A DNA stretch of 64,000 nt, from assembly GCF_963678225.1 (NCBI RefSeq), contig NZ_OY782764.1, positions 2,547,001 to 2,611,000 on the forward strand, written 5' to 3'. Origin of the DNA: an uncultured Cohaesibacter sp. GTDB taxonomy: Bacteria; Pseudomonadota; Alphaproteobacteria; Rhizobiales; Cohaesibacteraceae. Below the pieces are notes generated by a model, which saw only the letters and a program-made list of their open reading frames with translations, did not search any database and had not been told where the DNA came from. A program made the position numbers and the translations under genes. Below, piece after piece: positions 36,858 to 45,812 of the stretch. Within the stretch, counting starts at the first letter, position 1. The number at the start of each line of letters is the position of its first letter.

Positions 36858-37251
36858 TCAAGCTTTAACGGCTATAGTGCTAAAAGAGTGAGCGTTGTCC
36901 CGGCGAGCGCGGTTTTTCGTGTTCCGCTGTTTGATGCAAACGCTCAACAGATATAGCTTTGTTTTCCAGCTTTTATCCATTCTCGCCAAGAACTTTCAGG
37001 ACCCTGTGTCAGCTACGATAGAATTTGCAGCTTGACCAATATGTGCCTTGGCCCTATCTTTCGCTCCATGATGACGAAACCAACCATTGCTGCAGTATCC
37101 TATTGGTACCCATCCTTGTAGATGGGTGGTTGGCTTTTGCGTGCTTAAGACAGACCACCGGGTTCGGTGGTCTTCTTGTTTCTGATGTCTGATCTCCGCG
37201 CCCCCTTTGAAGGCTATAGGCCCCCGCAAAATGGGGCCCAGGAGACAAGAC
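36858..37251. other. Intergenic region with two hairpins
   Basis: No reading frame is supported. Stem ACCCATC/GATGGGT lies at 37108-37127 and is followed by the terminator at 37152-37181. Together they form a structured 3' end for a transcript coming from the small membrane-peptide ORF, or a separate small RNA. Confidence 0.45.
37152..37181 (+). terminator. Intrinsic terminator
   Basis: Perfect stem AGACCACCG (37152-37160) with CGGTGGTCT (37165-37173), loop GGTT, followed by TCTTGTTTC. It lies 80 bases before the GNAT gene, so it ends an upstream transcript. Confidence 0.7.
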
Positions 37252-37773
37252 ATGACGCATTTATCAAAAATCCCCACTTTTACCATAAGGCAGGCCAGCC
37301 TTGACGATTTTGACGCCATGGGCCCGCTATGGCATCTGCTAGATGGCTACCATCAGGGGCAGGACCCCAAGCGCTTTCCCGGTACGCCAAAGGATGCGCC
37401 GCGCAGCACGGCCTATATCGCCGAGCTGATCCATTGTGCAGACCGCGCCCTGCTGGTGGCAGAACAATGCCCGACGATCGAAGGGGAACGCGGTTCGCTG
37501 ATCGGGCTTAGCCTCGTGACATTGAAAACCTGCCCACCCGGGCCTGTCTTTCCGGTACGGGTGATGTTCGAGATTGACAATCTTGTCGTGGATGAAACCT
37601 GCCGCCGGCGGGGTGTTGCGCGCGCTCTTTTGGCCGCTTCGGAGGAGTGGGCAAAAGAGAATGGGGCTAGTGAAATGTTGCTCAATGTCTATGCCTTCAA
37701 TGAGGGAGCCAAGCGCTTTTATGAATCTCTGGGCTTTCAGCCCCTGCGAATCCAGATGGTTCATGCCTTGTGA
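37252..37773 (+). CDS. GNAT-family N-acetyltransferase
   Basis: 173 residues from the ATG at 37252, with AGGAGAC upstream. The acetyl-CoA site reads DETCRRRGVARALL near residue 120, and the C-terminal NEGAKRFYESLGFQ is typical. The N-terminal half is ordinary for the family. The substrate is unknown. Confidence 0.87.
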   Translation: MTHLSKIPTFTIRQASLDDFDAMGPLWHLLDGYHQGQDPKRFPGTPKDAPRSTAYIAELIHCADRALLVAEQCPTIEGERGSLIGLSLVTLKTCPPGPVFPVRVMFEIDNLVVDETCRRRGVARALLAASEEWAKENGASEMLLNVYAFNEGAKRFYESLGFQPLRIQMVHAL

Positions 37774-37865
37774 GGTCTGTTTCCCAATAGCCTGACGGGT
37801 TAGCTTGCAGTTTCACGCTGGCATAGACAGGGCAGGGCGACCAAGCTCTCCCCTGTCTTGCGGCT

Positions 37866-38609
37866 TCAACTTGTCTCGTCCACTACAGTTGCGCGTTCAC
37901 TTTTGCGGCCAAAGCGTACCAACGTCTGAAGCAGCAGGCCGATAAAGAGCCCGTTGAGCGTGTGCCATAAAAAATGCGTGCCGAGCGGAAAAGCGCTGCA
38001 TACGCGCATGTCGATTGTGCGGAAGAAAATCGACATGGTGAACACGACAGCAGCTGCCAAGATCCATCCTCTTGCGGCATGTTTGCGCAGTTGCAAGACC
38101 AGCGCGAAGCCATAAAGCGCGATGATGCCTGGTAGATATTGGGTCGAGCCATTTAACCCATCGCCACCGGCGTCCGTTTCACTGGTTGCCAACAGAAACC
38201 GTGAGAAAGCGAAAAGAACGGCGATGATGCAGACAAAGGTGATGCCATAGATCCGGAATGCGCGGACAAGAGATGTGCCCACGATACGGTAGATCGCAAG
38301 AAACAGATAATAGGCAACGAAGGTCCAGATCGGGATGACATCGGCAAAAGAGGACCAAACTTGCGCATGGGTGTGAAACAGGAAAGAGCCCACGCCGATA
38401 AGGCCTGCCATGAAGATGGCAATAAGGATCAAAATATCCTCTTTTGTTTCTCCATTTTTTTTGTGCAATCTGTGGTAGGTCCAATATCCCCAAAGCGCAG
38501 CAAGTATGAATGACAGGTTGGTTATCGCATTGATCGGCTCTGACCAATAGCCTGCATCCGTCCGCTCGCAATAAATGTCAATCGACGTCATCAGCGTTTG
38601 TGTCGACAT
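37866..38609 (-). CDS. Ceramidase-family (CREST) membrane hydrolase
   Basis: 247 residues from the ATG at 38609 (AGGAT upstream), with about seven membrane helices. The alkaline-ceramidase superfamily metal motifs are in place: S-x3-H in GVGSFLFHTHAQ, a following aspartate in SFADVIPIW, and H-x3-H in THFLWHTLNG. The N-terminal IDIYCERTDAGYWSEPINA matches the family start (Cys-Glu-Arg). Members cleave amide bonds in ceramides or related lipids; the bacterial substrate is unproven. LexA-like boxes lie upstream. Confidence 0.85.
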   Translation of the reverse strand: MSTQTLMTSIDIYCERTDAGYWSEPINAITNLSFILAALWGYWTYHRLHKKNGETKEDILILIAIFMAGLIGVGSFLFHTHAQVWSSFADVIPIWTFVAYYLFLAIYRIVGTSLVRAFRIYGITFVCIIAVLFAFSRFLLATSETDAGGDGLNGSTQYLPGIIALYGFALVLQLRKHAARGWILAAAVVFTMSIFFRTIDMRVCSAFPLGTHFLWHTLNGLFIGLLLQTLVRFGRKSERATVVDETS

Positions 38610-38729
38610 GGAGTATCCTGTTATTTTTGCCGCTCTCAAGAGGCGATTGTCAGAAAATAATTAATGAAACATTAAGTGAATCCGGTTTACCAAAAATGAC
38701 AGAAAATTCAAAAGGATTTACTTATATAT

Positions 38730-38744
38730 GTTCTTTGTATGTTC
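38730..38744 (+). promoter_or_regulatory. LexA-like SOS box (GTTC-N7-GTTC), first copy
   Basis: GTTC at 38730-38733 and 38741-38744 with exactly seven bases between, matching the direct-repeat LexA site of alphaproteobacteria. It is 121 bases upstream of the ceramidase start and in front of a long gene-free stretch on the plus strand. Confidence 0.4.
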
Positions 38745-38791
38745 TTTTATTTTCTTCTGTGTTCTGAAAGTGATTCATTTGTTTGAACTTT

Positions 38792-38806
38792 GTTCTTTTC
38801 CTGTTC
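38792..38806 (+). promoter_or_regulatory. LexA-like SOS box (GTTC-N7-GTTC), second copy
   Basis: GTTC at 38792-38795 and 38803-38806, again with seven bases between. An extra lone GTTC lies at 38761-38764. Two exact matches within 77 bases are unlikely by chance, though the region is T-rich. Confidence 0.4.
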
Positions 38807-39783
38807 TCGCTGAAATTAAATAAATCAAAAAAACTTTATGAAATCGCTTTACTCTTCGGATGCTGAGATAAGGCAAAATCGGGTGCGAGAACTGGTTGAT
38901 TAAGTAAACCAATACTGGAGGATTCTCGCTCTACAGCCCGCGCGCATCAAGGCACCTCAGCGCGGCTTTGGCCTGCGGTTCAAAGACACTGCGCGTATAG
39001 CGCGAAACGGGAAAACAACGCAGAAAGCCTTGTCGGGTTACAGTTTGATACAATTTGGTTGGGTGCAGGCATATTGTGCCATAATTTGGGGGATTTTATC
39101 TGCTAGAGAGCAGCTGTAACAGGATTTTGAAACGGCTCTATGACCTAGATTGCAAGATGGGGCAAAACTGCCAAGGGAGGGGGCTCCATATCGAGAGGCT
39201 ATTGAAGCGATAAATTTCTTTCCTATATAGAATCTATTATTGCTGAAAAAGTTTTCTTGCCGATGGAACCATTCTTCCGTACGGGCGTTATCGGAGTGTA
39301 AGCTCTGACAATGAGGTGATTATAATGCGCAAGATGCTTTTTCTGACGGCTATCAGCATATTGTCCAAACATCTTTTCAAACTTGTGCTCAGCGTGAAAG
39401 ATCGTCTGGCCTAACATTGATTTGATCCTCGTCCTGCATGCGCCGGAAGAGGCGGTGACAATCGGGTTGGCGTAGGGGGCACCTCACGCCGCACTAGCCC
39501 ATGCAATTTCTGACTATTTCCTGAACAGTTTTCCTACCTGCACTTCTCTCGTCTGAAAAATTTCTACAGAAGTTTTTCTCCTTTGTTTCAGCCATTTATG
39601 GTTGCAAAAATTGGAAGATGCTCGAGGCCTCTATATTTCTGACAATGTCTTGGCGTTTCAAATCCTGATATAGAAAACATCAGAAATAAAAGACGGCGAA
39701 AATCTGCGCAAAAAATGAAGGTTGCTTTGATTTTTCGCCGATATACAGCCAAGTATAAGGCTCCTTAAACCAGAAGAAACGCC
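38807..39783. other. Long intergenic region downstream of the LexA-like boxes
   Basis: Almost 1 kb without a supported gene. It holds a 21-codon frame at about 38838 with no ribosome-binding site, a free-standing GGAGG near 38913, a 29-codon ORF at 39325, and in the leader of the response-regulator gene an inverted repeat (GGCGAAAATC 39695-39704 with GATTTTTCGCC 39729-39739). A 64-codon minus frame at 39223-39417 looks weakly protein-like but matches nothing I know. Confidence 0.45.
39325..39414 (+). CDS. Possible 29-residue amphipathic peptide
   Basis: ATG at 39325 with GAGGTGA at a good distance, stop TAA at 39412-39414. The peptide is basic and hydrophobic (MRKMLFLTAISILSKHLF then KLVLSVKDRLA), like a type I toxin or a small membrane peptide. 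Composition and the ribosome-binding site are the only evidence. Confidence 0.25.
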   Translation: MRKMLFLTAISILSKHLFKLVLSVKDRLA

Positions 39784-40515
39784 ATGCAGAACAATACGCA
39801 TATCCTTGTTATCGAAGATGACACCGAAATCCAGTCGCTGCTTGCGGCTCTTTTGCAGCGCAACGGCTGGACAGCTTCGCTGGCCTCCAATGGACGCGAA
39901 GCGGACGCCATTATGGCGCGCAGCTTTGTCGATTTGATCCTTCTTGATGTCATGCTTCCGGGAGAAGACGGTCTGAGTATCTGTGCTCGCGTGCGCTCCA
40001 TTTCCACGGTTCCCATTCTGATTCTCTCTGCAAAGGGTGAAGATATCGATAGGGTGGTCGGGCTGGAGCTGGGCGCTGATGACTATATGTCCAAACCCTT
40101 CAATCCCCGAGAGCTGGAAGCCAGAATCAAGGCGATGCTGCGCCGCAGCCGCATGTCGATCAAAGACAGTCGTATGCAGGCACCGATCCTCTATTTCGGA
40201 GGCAAATGGCAGCTCGACGTCAGAAAGCGCGAGCTTATGGATTATAATGGTGTGCAGACCCACCTCACACCGGCTGAATTTGATTTATTGCGTGTCTTCT
40301 GCGAGCGCCCCGGTTTGACCTTGACCCGCGAGCAGCTGATCGAGCTGACACAGGGCCCCAATACTGGGGCGACCGAACGCAGCATCGATATTCTCGTTTC
40401 GCGTTTGCGGCGCAAGCTCGAAAGCGGAGAAGATGGACAAAAGCTGATCCATACCGTGCGTTCGGGCGGCTATGAATTCATTGCTGAAGTTCAGGAACAG
40501 CGCGAGCCTGCATGA
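39784..40515 (+). CDS. OmpR-family response regulator
   Basis: 243 residues. The receiver domain (about 1-120) has the acid pair in IEDD, the phosphorylated aspartate in LILLDVMLPG near residue 53, and the conserved lysine in DYMSKPFNP. The C-terminal winged helix (about 140-238) has LTPAEFDLLRVF and RSIDILVSRLRRKLE. It binds DNA when phosphorylated by the kinase encoded next, whose start overlaps its stop by four bases. The regulated genes are unknown. Confidence 0.94.
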   Translation: MQNNTHILVIEDDTEIQSLLAALLQRNGWTASLASNGREADAIMARSFVDLILLDVMLPGEDGLSICARVRSISTVPILILSAKGEDIDRVVGLELGADDYMSKPFNPRELEARIKAMLRRSRMSIKDSRMQAPILYFGGKWQLDVRKRELMDYNGVQTHLTPAEFDLLRVFCERPGLTLTREQLIELTQGPNTGATERSIDILVSRLRRKLESGEDGQKLIHTVRSGGYEFIAEVQEQREPA

Positions 40516-41945
40516 AACACCTCCGCTGGTTTGCATTTCTGAACTCCATTGCCGGACAGCTGCTCGTGCTGCTTATTCTGGCAACGGCTCTTTTCCTGAC
40601 CGGCATCTATATATCTGTCCGTGCGGCGCGTGATGCGCCGCTCGCTCCCCCTGTAATGCTCTTCACCGAACGACAGATCGGCATAGCCGAGACGCTCGCG
40701 CAATTGCCTGAGGCGCAGGCGAGTTCCTTTCTGGAAAAAATGCGGGTGCAACATCCCGGTGTAGACTATCAACTCCTTTCCAGAGAAGACCCGCGTCTGG
40801 AAGGGCTCACGTGGGTGTCGCGTAATCTGGCGCTCAAAGACCAGACACATGAAGCGTCCGCCAATCGGCCTAGTTCGGGGGATGCAACCCCACAGCAGGA
40901 GCCCCAAAGAGACCCGTTCTTTGATAGTCTTGCCAATCCTCAAAAGGTAGGCATTCCGCTGGCCCGTACATTGTCTGCTGAGGGGAGCAATATGGTTCAT
41001 GTAACCATCTACTCCCGCATGCCGTTCCAGAAGGTTATCAGCGCCAGCATTCATATCCAGATCAGGACACCCCCAAACCGTCAGGTTGAGAGTATTCTGG
41101 TCTTCACAATCGTCTGCATGTCTCTGTTGTTGCTTTGGGCGATTATCTTCCTGATCCGGCCCTTGCGCCGTCTGGCACAAGCAACCAATAACATTGCCAA
41201 TGAAAATGCCACGCCGCAAAAGGTGGATGTCGCCGGCCCAACCGAATTGCGTGTCGCTGCGCTGGCCCTGAACAAGATGCAGGACCGTATTCATCAGCTC
41301 ATTGATGACCGGACCCGCATGCTAGCGGCGGTCGGGCATGATCTGCGTACGCCTGTCACACGGTTGCGCCTGCGTGCTGATACCGTGGAGCCGGAGGAGG
41401 TGAAGACCGCCTTTCTGCGTGATCTCAATATGATGGACGGCTTGCTCAAGCGCCTGATGACCTATTTCAGCAAAGGAGAAATGGATGATGATCCGGTCCG
41501 GCTGGAATTGAGCAGTCTGGTGGATAGTCTGGTTTGCGAATGGGATGATGCTGGCGAGGCGGTCCAACTCGTTGGGTATGCCAACATGACAATTTTGGCC
41601 CGTCCCAACGACCTGATGCGCATGGTCGATAACCTGATCGACAATGCCATTAAATATGCAGGTAGCTGCGAGGTGTCATTGAGCCGGGAAGAGGGCGAGC
41701 AGGGCGGCGTCGCCTGCCTCAGGGTCATCGATCACGGCCCCGGCATCGCTCAGGAAGACAAACTCCACTTGCTGGAACCGTTTGAACGGGGCGACAAGGC
41801 GAGAACGATGAATGACAAGTCCGGCTTCGGACTCGGCCTGGCGATTGCCCGCAAGGTGGCCCAGATGCATCAAGCTACGCTGGAGCTGACCGATACGACC
41901 GGCGGTGGATTGACGGTCGTTGTCCGTTTTCCTATCGCCAGCTAG
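40512..41945 (+). CDS. EnvZ-like sensor histidine kinase
   Basis: 477 residues. Membrane segments near 12-35 and 195-220 enclose a periplasmic sensor region; a HAMP linker follows (IRPLRRLAQATNNIANEN). The phospho-acceptor motif GHDLRTPVTRL is near residue 277, then the ATPase motifs DNLIDNAIKYA, DHGPGIAQ and GFGLGLAIA. Order and motif style match EnvZ/OmpR-type kinases. The periplasmic part has a Pro/Gln-rich stretch and no known ligand motif. Confidence 0.93.
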   Translation: MKHLRWFAFLNSIAGQLLVLLILATALFLTGIYISVRAARDAPLAPPVMLFTERQIGIAETLAQLPEAQASSFLEKMRVQHPGVDYQLLSREDPRLEGLTWVSRNLALKDQTHEASANRPSSGDATPQQEPQRDPFFDSLANPQKVGIPLARTLSAEGSNMVHVTIYSRMPFQKVISASIHIQIRTPPNRQVESILVFTIVCMSLLLLWAIIFLIRPLRRLAQATNNIANENATPQKVDVAGPTELRVAALALNKMQDRIHQLIDDRTRMLAAVGHDLRTPVTRLRLRADTVEPEEVKTAFLRDLNMMDGLLKRLMTYFSKGEMDDDPVRLELSSLVDSLVCEWDDAGEAVQLVGYANMTILARPNDLMRMVDNLIDNAIKYAGSCEVSLSREEGEQGGVACLRVIDHGPGIAQEDKLHLLEPFERGDKARTMNDKSGFGLGLAIARKVAQMHQATLELTDTTGGGLTVVVRFPIAS

Positions 41946-41959
41946 TCAAAGCAGAATGC

Positions 41960-42427
41960 TCAGACCGTCAGCTTGCCTGTATGCTTGACTGCGCGCAAGG
42001 TGAGGGTCGAATTAACCCGTACAACGCCGGGCAGGTTGGTCAGGATGTCATGATGGATGCGTTCCAGATCGGCGGCATTGCGATAGATGACGCGCAGCAG
42101 ATAGTCATATTGACCAGCCAGCAGATAGCAGTCCTGAATCTCGTTTATATCCTTGATGGCCCGTTCGAACCGGGCCAGCGACTCGCGCCCCTGTCCATCC
42201 AGTGTCACAAATACGAAAGCCGCTCCGGACATGCCGCAGGCCTTCATGTCCAGATGCATGTGATAGCCCGCTACAAGTCCGCTGTCTTCCAGTTGCTTGA
42301 CCCGGCGCAGGCAGGCCGATGGAGAGAGATTGACCCGCTCGGCCAACTCTGCGTTGCTTAGCCGCCCATTGTCCTGCAAGAGATTGAGAATCTGCCGATC
42401 TCTTTTATCCAGTTTTTCGAGGTTCAT
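41960..42427 (-). CDS. Lrp/AsnC-family transcriptional regulator
   Basis: 155 residues from the ATG at 42427. The N-terminal helix-turn-helix reads LDKRDRQILNLLQDNGRLSN and LAERVNLSPSACLRRVKQLE. The C-terminal RAM ligand domain includes YLLAGQYDYLLRV. It is divergent from alanine dehydrogenase with 210 bases between the starts, and such pairs are commonly activator and target (AldR/AlaR type), with alanine as the effector. It converges on the kinase gene with only 14 bases between stops. Confidence 0.92.
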   Translation of the reverse strand: MNLEKLDKRDRQILNLLQDNGRLSNAELAERVNLSPSACLRRVKQLEDSGLVAGYHMHLDMKACGMSGAAFVFVTLDGQGRESLARFERAIKDINEIQDCYLLAGQYDYLLRVIYRNAADLERIHHDILTNLPGVVRVNSTLTLRAVKHTGKLTV

Positions 42428-42637
42428 GAAAATTCGATCTTTTGATGATTTTGCGCAATTATATGCGAAAATTAACAACGGAAACAGCCTTATTTCGCCG
42501 CACATTGCGTTTATTTTACGCCATCATTGAAAAGTTATTCGAAATGCATAAGCGCCCGCGAGAGGGGCTCCGGACCATCCGGGTGGCCTGATCGACAAAA
42601 AGGCGTAATGGCAGCAATCACCACGGAGAACTCAACA

Positions 42638-43756
42638 ATGCTTATCGGATGTCCCAAAGAAATCAAGGACCACGAAGACCGCGTCGGTCTGGTGCCTTCC
42701 TCAGTGCTCGAACTGGTCGCCGCTGGCCATGAAGTCATGATCGAAACCAATGCCGGAGCCGGTATCGGTTGCTCTGACGAAGACTATGTTGCCGCAGGCG
42801 CAAAGATCATTGCCACAGCCGATGAAATTTTCGCAACAGCCGAAATGGTTGTCAAAGTGAAAGAGCCTCTTGCCGTTGAACGCGCAAAACTGCGCTCCGG
42901 CCAGCTTCTCTTTACCTATCTGCATCTGGCTCCTGATGCAGCCCAGACCGAAGATCTGGTCAAATCAGGCGCGACCTGCATCGCCTACGAAACCGTAACC
43001 TCGAAAACCGGTGCTCTGCCGCTTCTCTTCCCGATGTCTGAAGTTGCCGGTCGTCTGGCTCCTCAGGTTGGTGCTCAGGCGCTGGAAAACAATGGCGGCG
43101 GCATGGGCGTTTTGCTCGGTGGCGTGCCAGGTGTCGATCCGGCAGAAGTCGTCATCATTGGTGCTGGCGTTTCCGGCACCAACGCTGCCCGTGTTGCTCT
43201 GGGCATGGGCGCAAGCGTCACCATGGTTGATCGCAATACAGATGCCCTGCGCGCAGCTGTTGACCGCTTTGGCACGGCCATCAAGACCGTTTATTCCAAT
43301 AAGGGCAACATCGCCCGTGTTGTCGAGCAGGCCGACCTCGTGATCGGTACCGTGTTGATCCCGGGCGCTGAAACACCGAAACTGGTTACCGCAGAGATGA
43401 TCAAATCCATGCGCCCCGGTTCTGCTGTTGTTGACGTGGCCATCGATCAGGGCGGCTGCTTTGAGACCTCCAAGGCTACCACGCACTCAGACCCAACCTA
43501 TGTGGTCGATGGTGTCGTGCATTACTGCGTGGCCAACATGCCCGGCTGTGTAGCCCGCACGTCCACCTTCGCGCTCAACAATGCGACCCTGCCATTTGCT
43601 CTGGCGCTGGCCAACAAGGGCTGGGAACAGGCTTGCAAGGACGACCCATATCTGCGCACCGGCCTCAATGTGCATGACGGCAAGGTAACTTACGAAGCCG
43701 TCGCCAAAGCGCTTGGCTATGATTATACGTCTCCTGAAAGCATTCTGGGGCTCTGA
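42638..43756 (+). CDS. ald: Alanine dehydrogenase
   Basis: 372 residues from the ATG at 42638 (ACGGAG upstream), exact family length; the frame is open back to 42527. It oxidatively deaminates L-alanine to pyruvate and ammonia with NAD. Signatures are MLIGCPKEIKDHEDRVGL at the start, the VKVKEPL catalytic lysine region, the Rossmann loop VIIGAGVSGTNAARVALG, and VDVAIDQGGCFETSKATTH. Probably activated by the divergent Lrp-family protein. Confidence 0.97.
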   Translation: MLIGCPKEIKDHEDRVGLVPSSVLELVAAGHEVMIETNAGAGIGCSDEDYVAAGAKIIATADEIFATAEMVVKVKEPLAVERAKLRSGQLLFTYLHLAPDAAQTEDLVKSGATCIAYETVTSKTGALPLLFPMSEVAGRLAPQVGAQALENNGGGMGVLLGGVPGVDPAEVVIIGAGVSGTNAARVALGMGASVTMVDRNTDALRAAVDRFGTAIKTVYSNKGNIARVVEQADLVIGTVLIPGAETPKLVTAEMIKSMRPGSAVVDVAIDQGGCFETSKATTHSDPTYVVDGVVHYCVANMPGCVARTSTFALNNATLPFALALANKGWEQACKDDPYLRTGLNVHDGKVTYEAVAKALGYDYTSPESILGL

Positions 43757-43820
43757 TGATCTGTCTGGTTTGCATCAGGGCCGGCACTTCCTGATGCACG
43801 ACAGAGTCCGGAATGATGTG

Positions 43821-43855
43821 AAAACGCCCGGTCGCAGCTGCGATCGGGCGTTTTT
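43821..43855 (+). terminator. Intrinsic terminator after ald
   Basis: Stem CGCCCG (43825-43830) with CGGGCG (43845-43850), an inner partial stem, A run on the left and five T at 43851-43855. It also suits the convergent SRPBCC gene. Confidence 0.85.
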
Positions 43856-43888
43856 GCTTTCAGAGGCAGAGATATGCTGTGCGCGCGA

Positions 43889-44368
43889 TCAGGCGCGGCG
43901 CAAAAAGCGTGGCTTTTCGCAGGAGCGGGCATAGTGGAAGCAGAAGATTTCGTTCCAGCCCGTATCATATCCATCCCGCATCATGGCTGCGATTGCGCCA
44001 TAGCAATCCCATCCGCCATGCACCAGTTTGACCAGCGTGCGATGGGCATTCATTTCCAGAAAGCTCACTGTGAGATAGGTCGCATGATCCTGCGGCTGGC
44101 CCATATGAAAATTGATTGCAAGCGAGTTGGGCTGATCACAGTCGGTAAAACTACCCCACACATGGCGCGTATCATCCGAGGCGATTTCAATGATCGCCCC
44201 CCCTGCCACCGGATCGGTTTCGAGTGCCTTGGCAGGTATGCCGGTGCTATGGATTGAAATCGAGCGCGTCTCAAGAGGCCACCAACTGCCCATGCCCATG
44301 GAAAAGAGCTGGTAGGCAGCGAGCGCGTCGCAAGGGACTTCAATCACTTTGACGATCGGTTTGAGCAT
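43889..44368 (-). CDS. SRPBCC-family protein
   Basis: 159 residues with CAGGA upstream of the ATG. The fold is indicated by VIEVPCDALAAYQLF at the start, GMGSWWPLETRSI, and GWDCYGAIAAMMRDGYDTGW at the end, as in START-like activator-of-Hsp90 or polyketide cyclase relatives. Ligand and role unknown. Confidence 0.8.
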   Translation of the reverse strand: MLKPIVKVIEVPCDALAAYQLFSMGMGSWWPLETRSISIHSTGIPAKALETDPVAGGAIIEIASDDTRHVWGSFTDCDQPNSLAINFHMGQPQDHATYLTVSFLEMNAHRTLVKLVHGGWDCYGAIAAMMRDGYDTGWNEIFCFHYARSCEKPRFLRRA

Positions 44369-44732
44369 GGCACAATCCTGACAATATCGCCCGGCGCCTC
44401 CGCAGACCGACGGCGATGGTTCAAAGGTTGAGGAAACGACAAATCGTTTTCCCGTTACTTTTTACTTGAATGGCCTTCTTACAAAACTCACCTGTCAGGA
44501 TAGAGATCACGCTCATGGCGCACAAGGCGTCCTTGGTAGGATACCAAAAAGCAAGAAACACAACCGTTTGTTTTAAATAGGTGTTTTTCTGCCGTAAAAC
44601 TGGACTTATCGCCTGTATGCTCCCCGGAAGCTGATTGCATGCGCTGATAGTGCCCCAAATCAGCGCCGAGTAAGGCGCACGCCAAGCATGGTAAAATCGG
44701 CAAGTGGGCGGTGTATCCTTACAGCGCAGGCT
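44369..44732. other. Intergenic, no gene seen
   Basis: No coding region or clear signal between the SRPBCC gene and the end of the next minus-strand gene. A short minus frame at 44488-44703 lacks support. Confidence 0.5.
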
Positions 44733-45155
44733 TTACCCACAAGGCTGTTTGGCAGTGCTTTTCGCTGTCGGTTTCTCTTCTCCGGCAGGAGGAGAGGGCG
44801 ACGCCGTCGGGGTGAGGGCGGGATCTTTTCCAGCTGTGCTGCGAGACAAGCCGGCTTCGGCTTCGCGTTTGCGGCGATGGCGTGTCATCAATGGGCGCGT
44901 CGTTTTCAAAACCCGATCAAAAGGGCGGCCCGCTCTTTCCTCCAACCATACAAGCGCGTGATCAAGCCAATCGACATGTTTACGCAGGCGGCGCACAGCA
45001 TTACGCCCGATGCGGCTATTGGCGATCAGGAGAAAGCCCCCGAGCGCCAGCAGTGGCACGCCGGTTGGAATGGGAAGCCAAATAGTCGCCAACCCTGCAA
45101 GTAAGCAGAACAAGGCGAAGCCAATGATCGCCCATTGCCTGAGATTCGAGATCAC
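44733..45155 (-). CDS. Small membrane protein with repeat-derived tail
   Basis: 140 residues. Two hydrophobic segments (about 8-26 and 30-46) lead to a basic cytoplasmic part with RVLKTTRPLMTRHRRK. The first ~105 residues align with the neighbouring 101-residue paralogue. The last ~35 residues (from about GLSRSTAG) have no counterpart there; they are encoded by a palindromic repeat element (44775-44824) and read like the usual translation of such elements (LTPTASPSPPAGEE). The original stop was probably lost. Function unknown. Confidence 0.65.
   Translation of the reverse strand: MISNLRQWAIIGFALFCLLAGLATIWLPIPTGVPLLALGGFLLIANSRIGRNAVRRLRKHVDWLDHALVWLEERAGRPFDRVLKTTRPLMTRHRRKREAEAGLSRSTAGKDPALTPTASPSPPAGEEKPTAKSTAKQPCG
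44775..44824. repeat. Palindromic intergenic-type repeat inside a reading frame
   Basis: CTCTTCTCC/GGAGGAGAG (44775-44796, one mismatch), then CGACGCCGTCG and GTGAGGGCGGG. This is the style of short palindromic repeats scattered between genes in many alphaproteobacteria. I found no second full copy in the window. Confidence 0.5.
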
Positions 45156-45324
45156 CGTCTTTCACTCCTAACAGACGGCAGCTTGCCTGAATTTCAAGCC
45201 AAGTCCATCAAGCCGACTGAACAAGAATAGAGAATAAAGAGATAGAAGCCTGTTATGGTGCTTCATTTTCTTCCATTAGGCTGCATGTATGACAGCATGA
45301 AGACAAACAGGGCCGTTGTGAGCG

Positions 45325-45630
45325 CTAAAGATCGAGCTTTTTAATGCCATAGCGCAGGCGGGATTCCAGCGGCTGAGTGGTTTTCAGAACACGCACCATC
45401 TTGGCCTTGCTCTTGCCCTCGAACCAGCGCATCTGGCGATCAATCAGGGCAAAGCGTCGACGGGCACCACGTACAAGGGCGCGTCCTCTCCGGCTGTAGG
45501 CGATCAGCAGGAAGGTTGCGAAGGTCATAAGAATTGCCCCTATAGGCACGGGAGTCCAAACAGATCCCAGCCCGACAAGGAACAGCAAGATAGCGAAGGT
45601 GATAATCACCCATCGCTTGATATGAACCAT
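45325..45630 (-). CDS. Small membrane protein, paralogue of its neighbour
   Basis: 101 residues with two hydrophobic segments (about 6-25 and 29-45) and a basic C-terminal part. RVLKTTQPLESR matches RVLKTTRPLMTR of the protein encoded at 44733-45155, and the N-terminal layout (W, then VG/AG, then W-x-PxPxG) is shared. A tandem duplication is likely. I know no function for the family. Confidence 0.7.
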   Translation of the reverse strand: MVHIKRWVIITFAILLFLVGLGSVWTPVPIGAILMTFATFLLIAYSRRGRALVRGARRRFALIDRQMRWFEGKSKAKMVRVLKTTQPLESRLRYGIKKLDL

Positions 45631-45812
45631 CTAGTGGCGACCTTTCAAAGGCAATCGGGGTTTACACCCATAACGATATAAGTCATGCAATATCTAGTCA
45701 GCATCATGGCAAGATCAAGTCGATTATTACCAAAAGCCGAAATTATACAGACGGAAAAAAGCTTGCCGTCATGCGCCTTTCATTTTGGAAAGACGCGCCC
45801 AGGGCGCAAAAG

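Noticed and set aside
39223-39417. Possible transposase remnant on the minus strand
   Set aside because: Charged, somewhat protein-like, but no transposase motif and no terminal inverted repeats.
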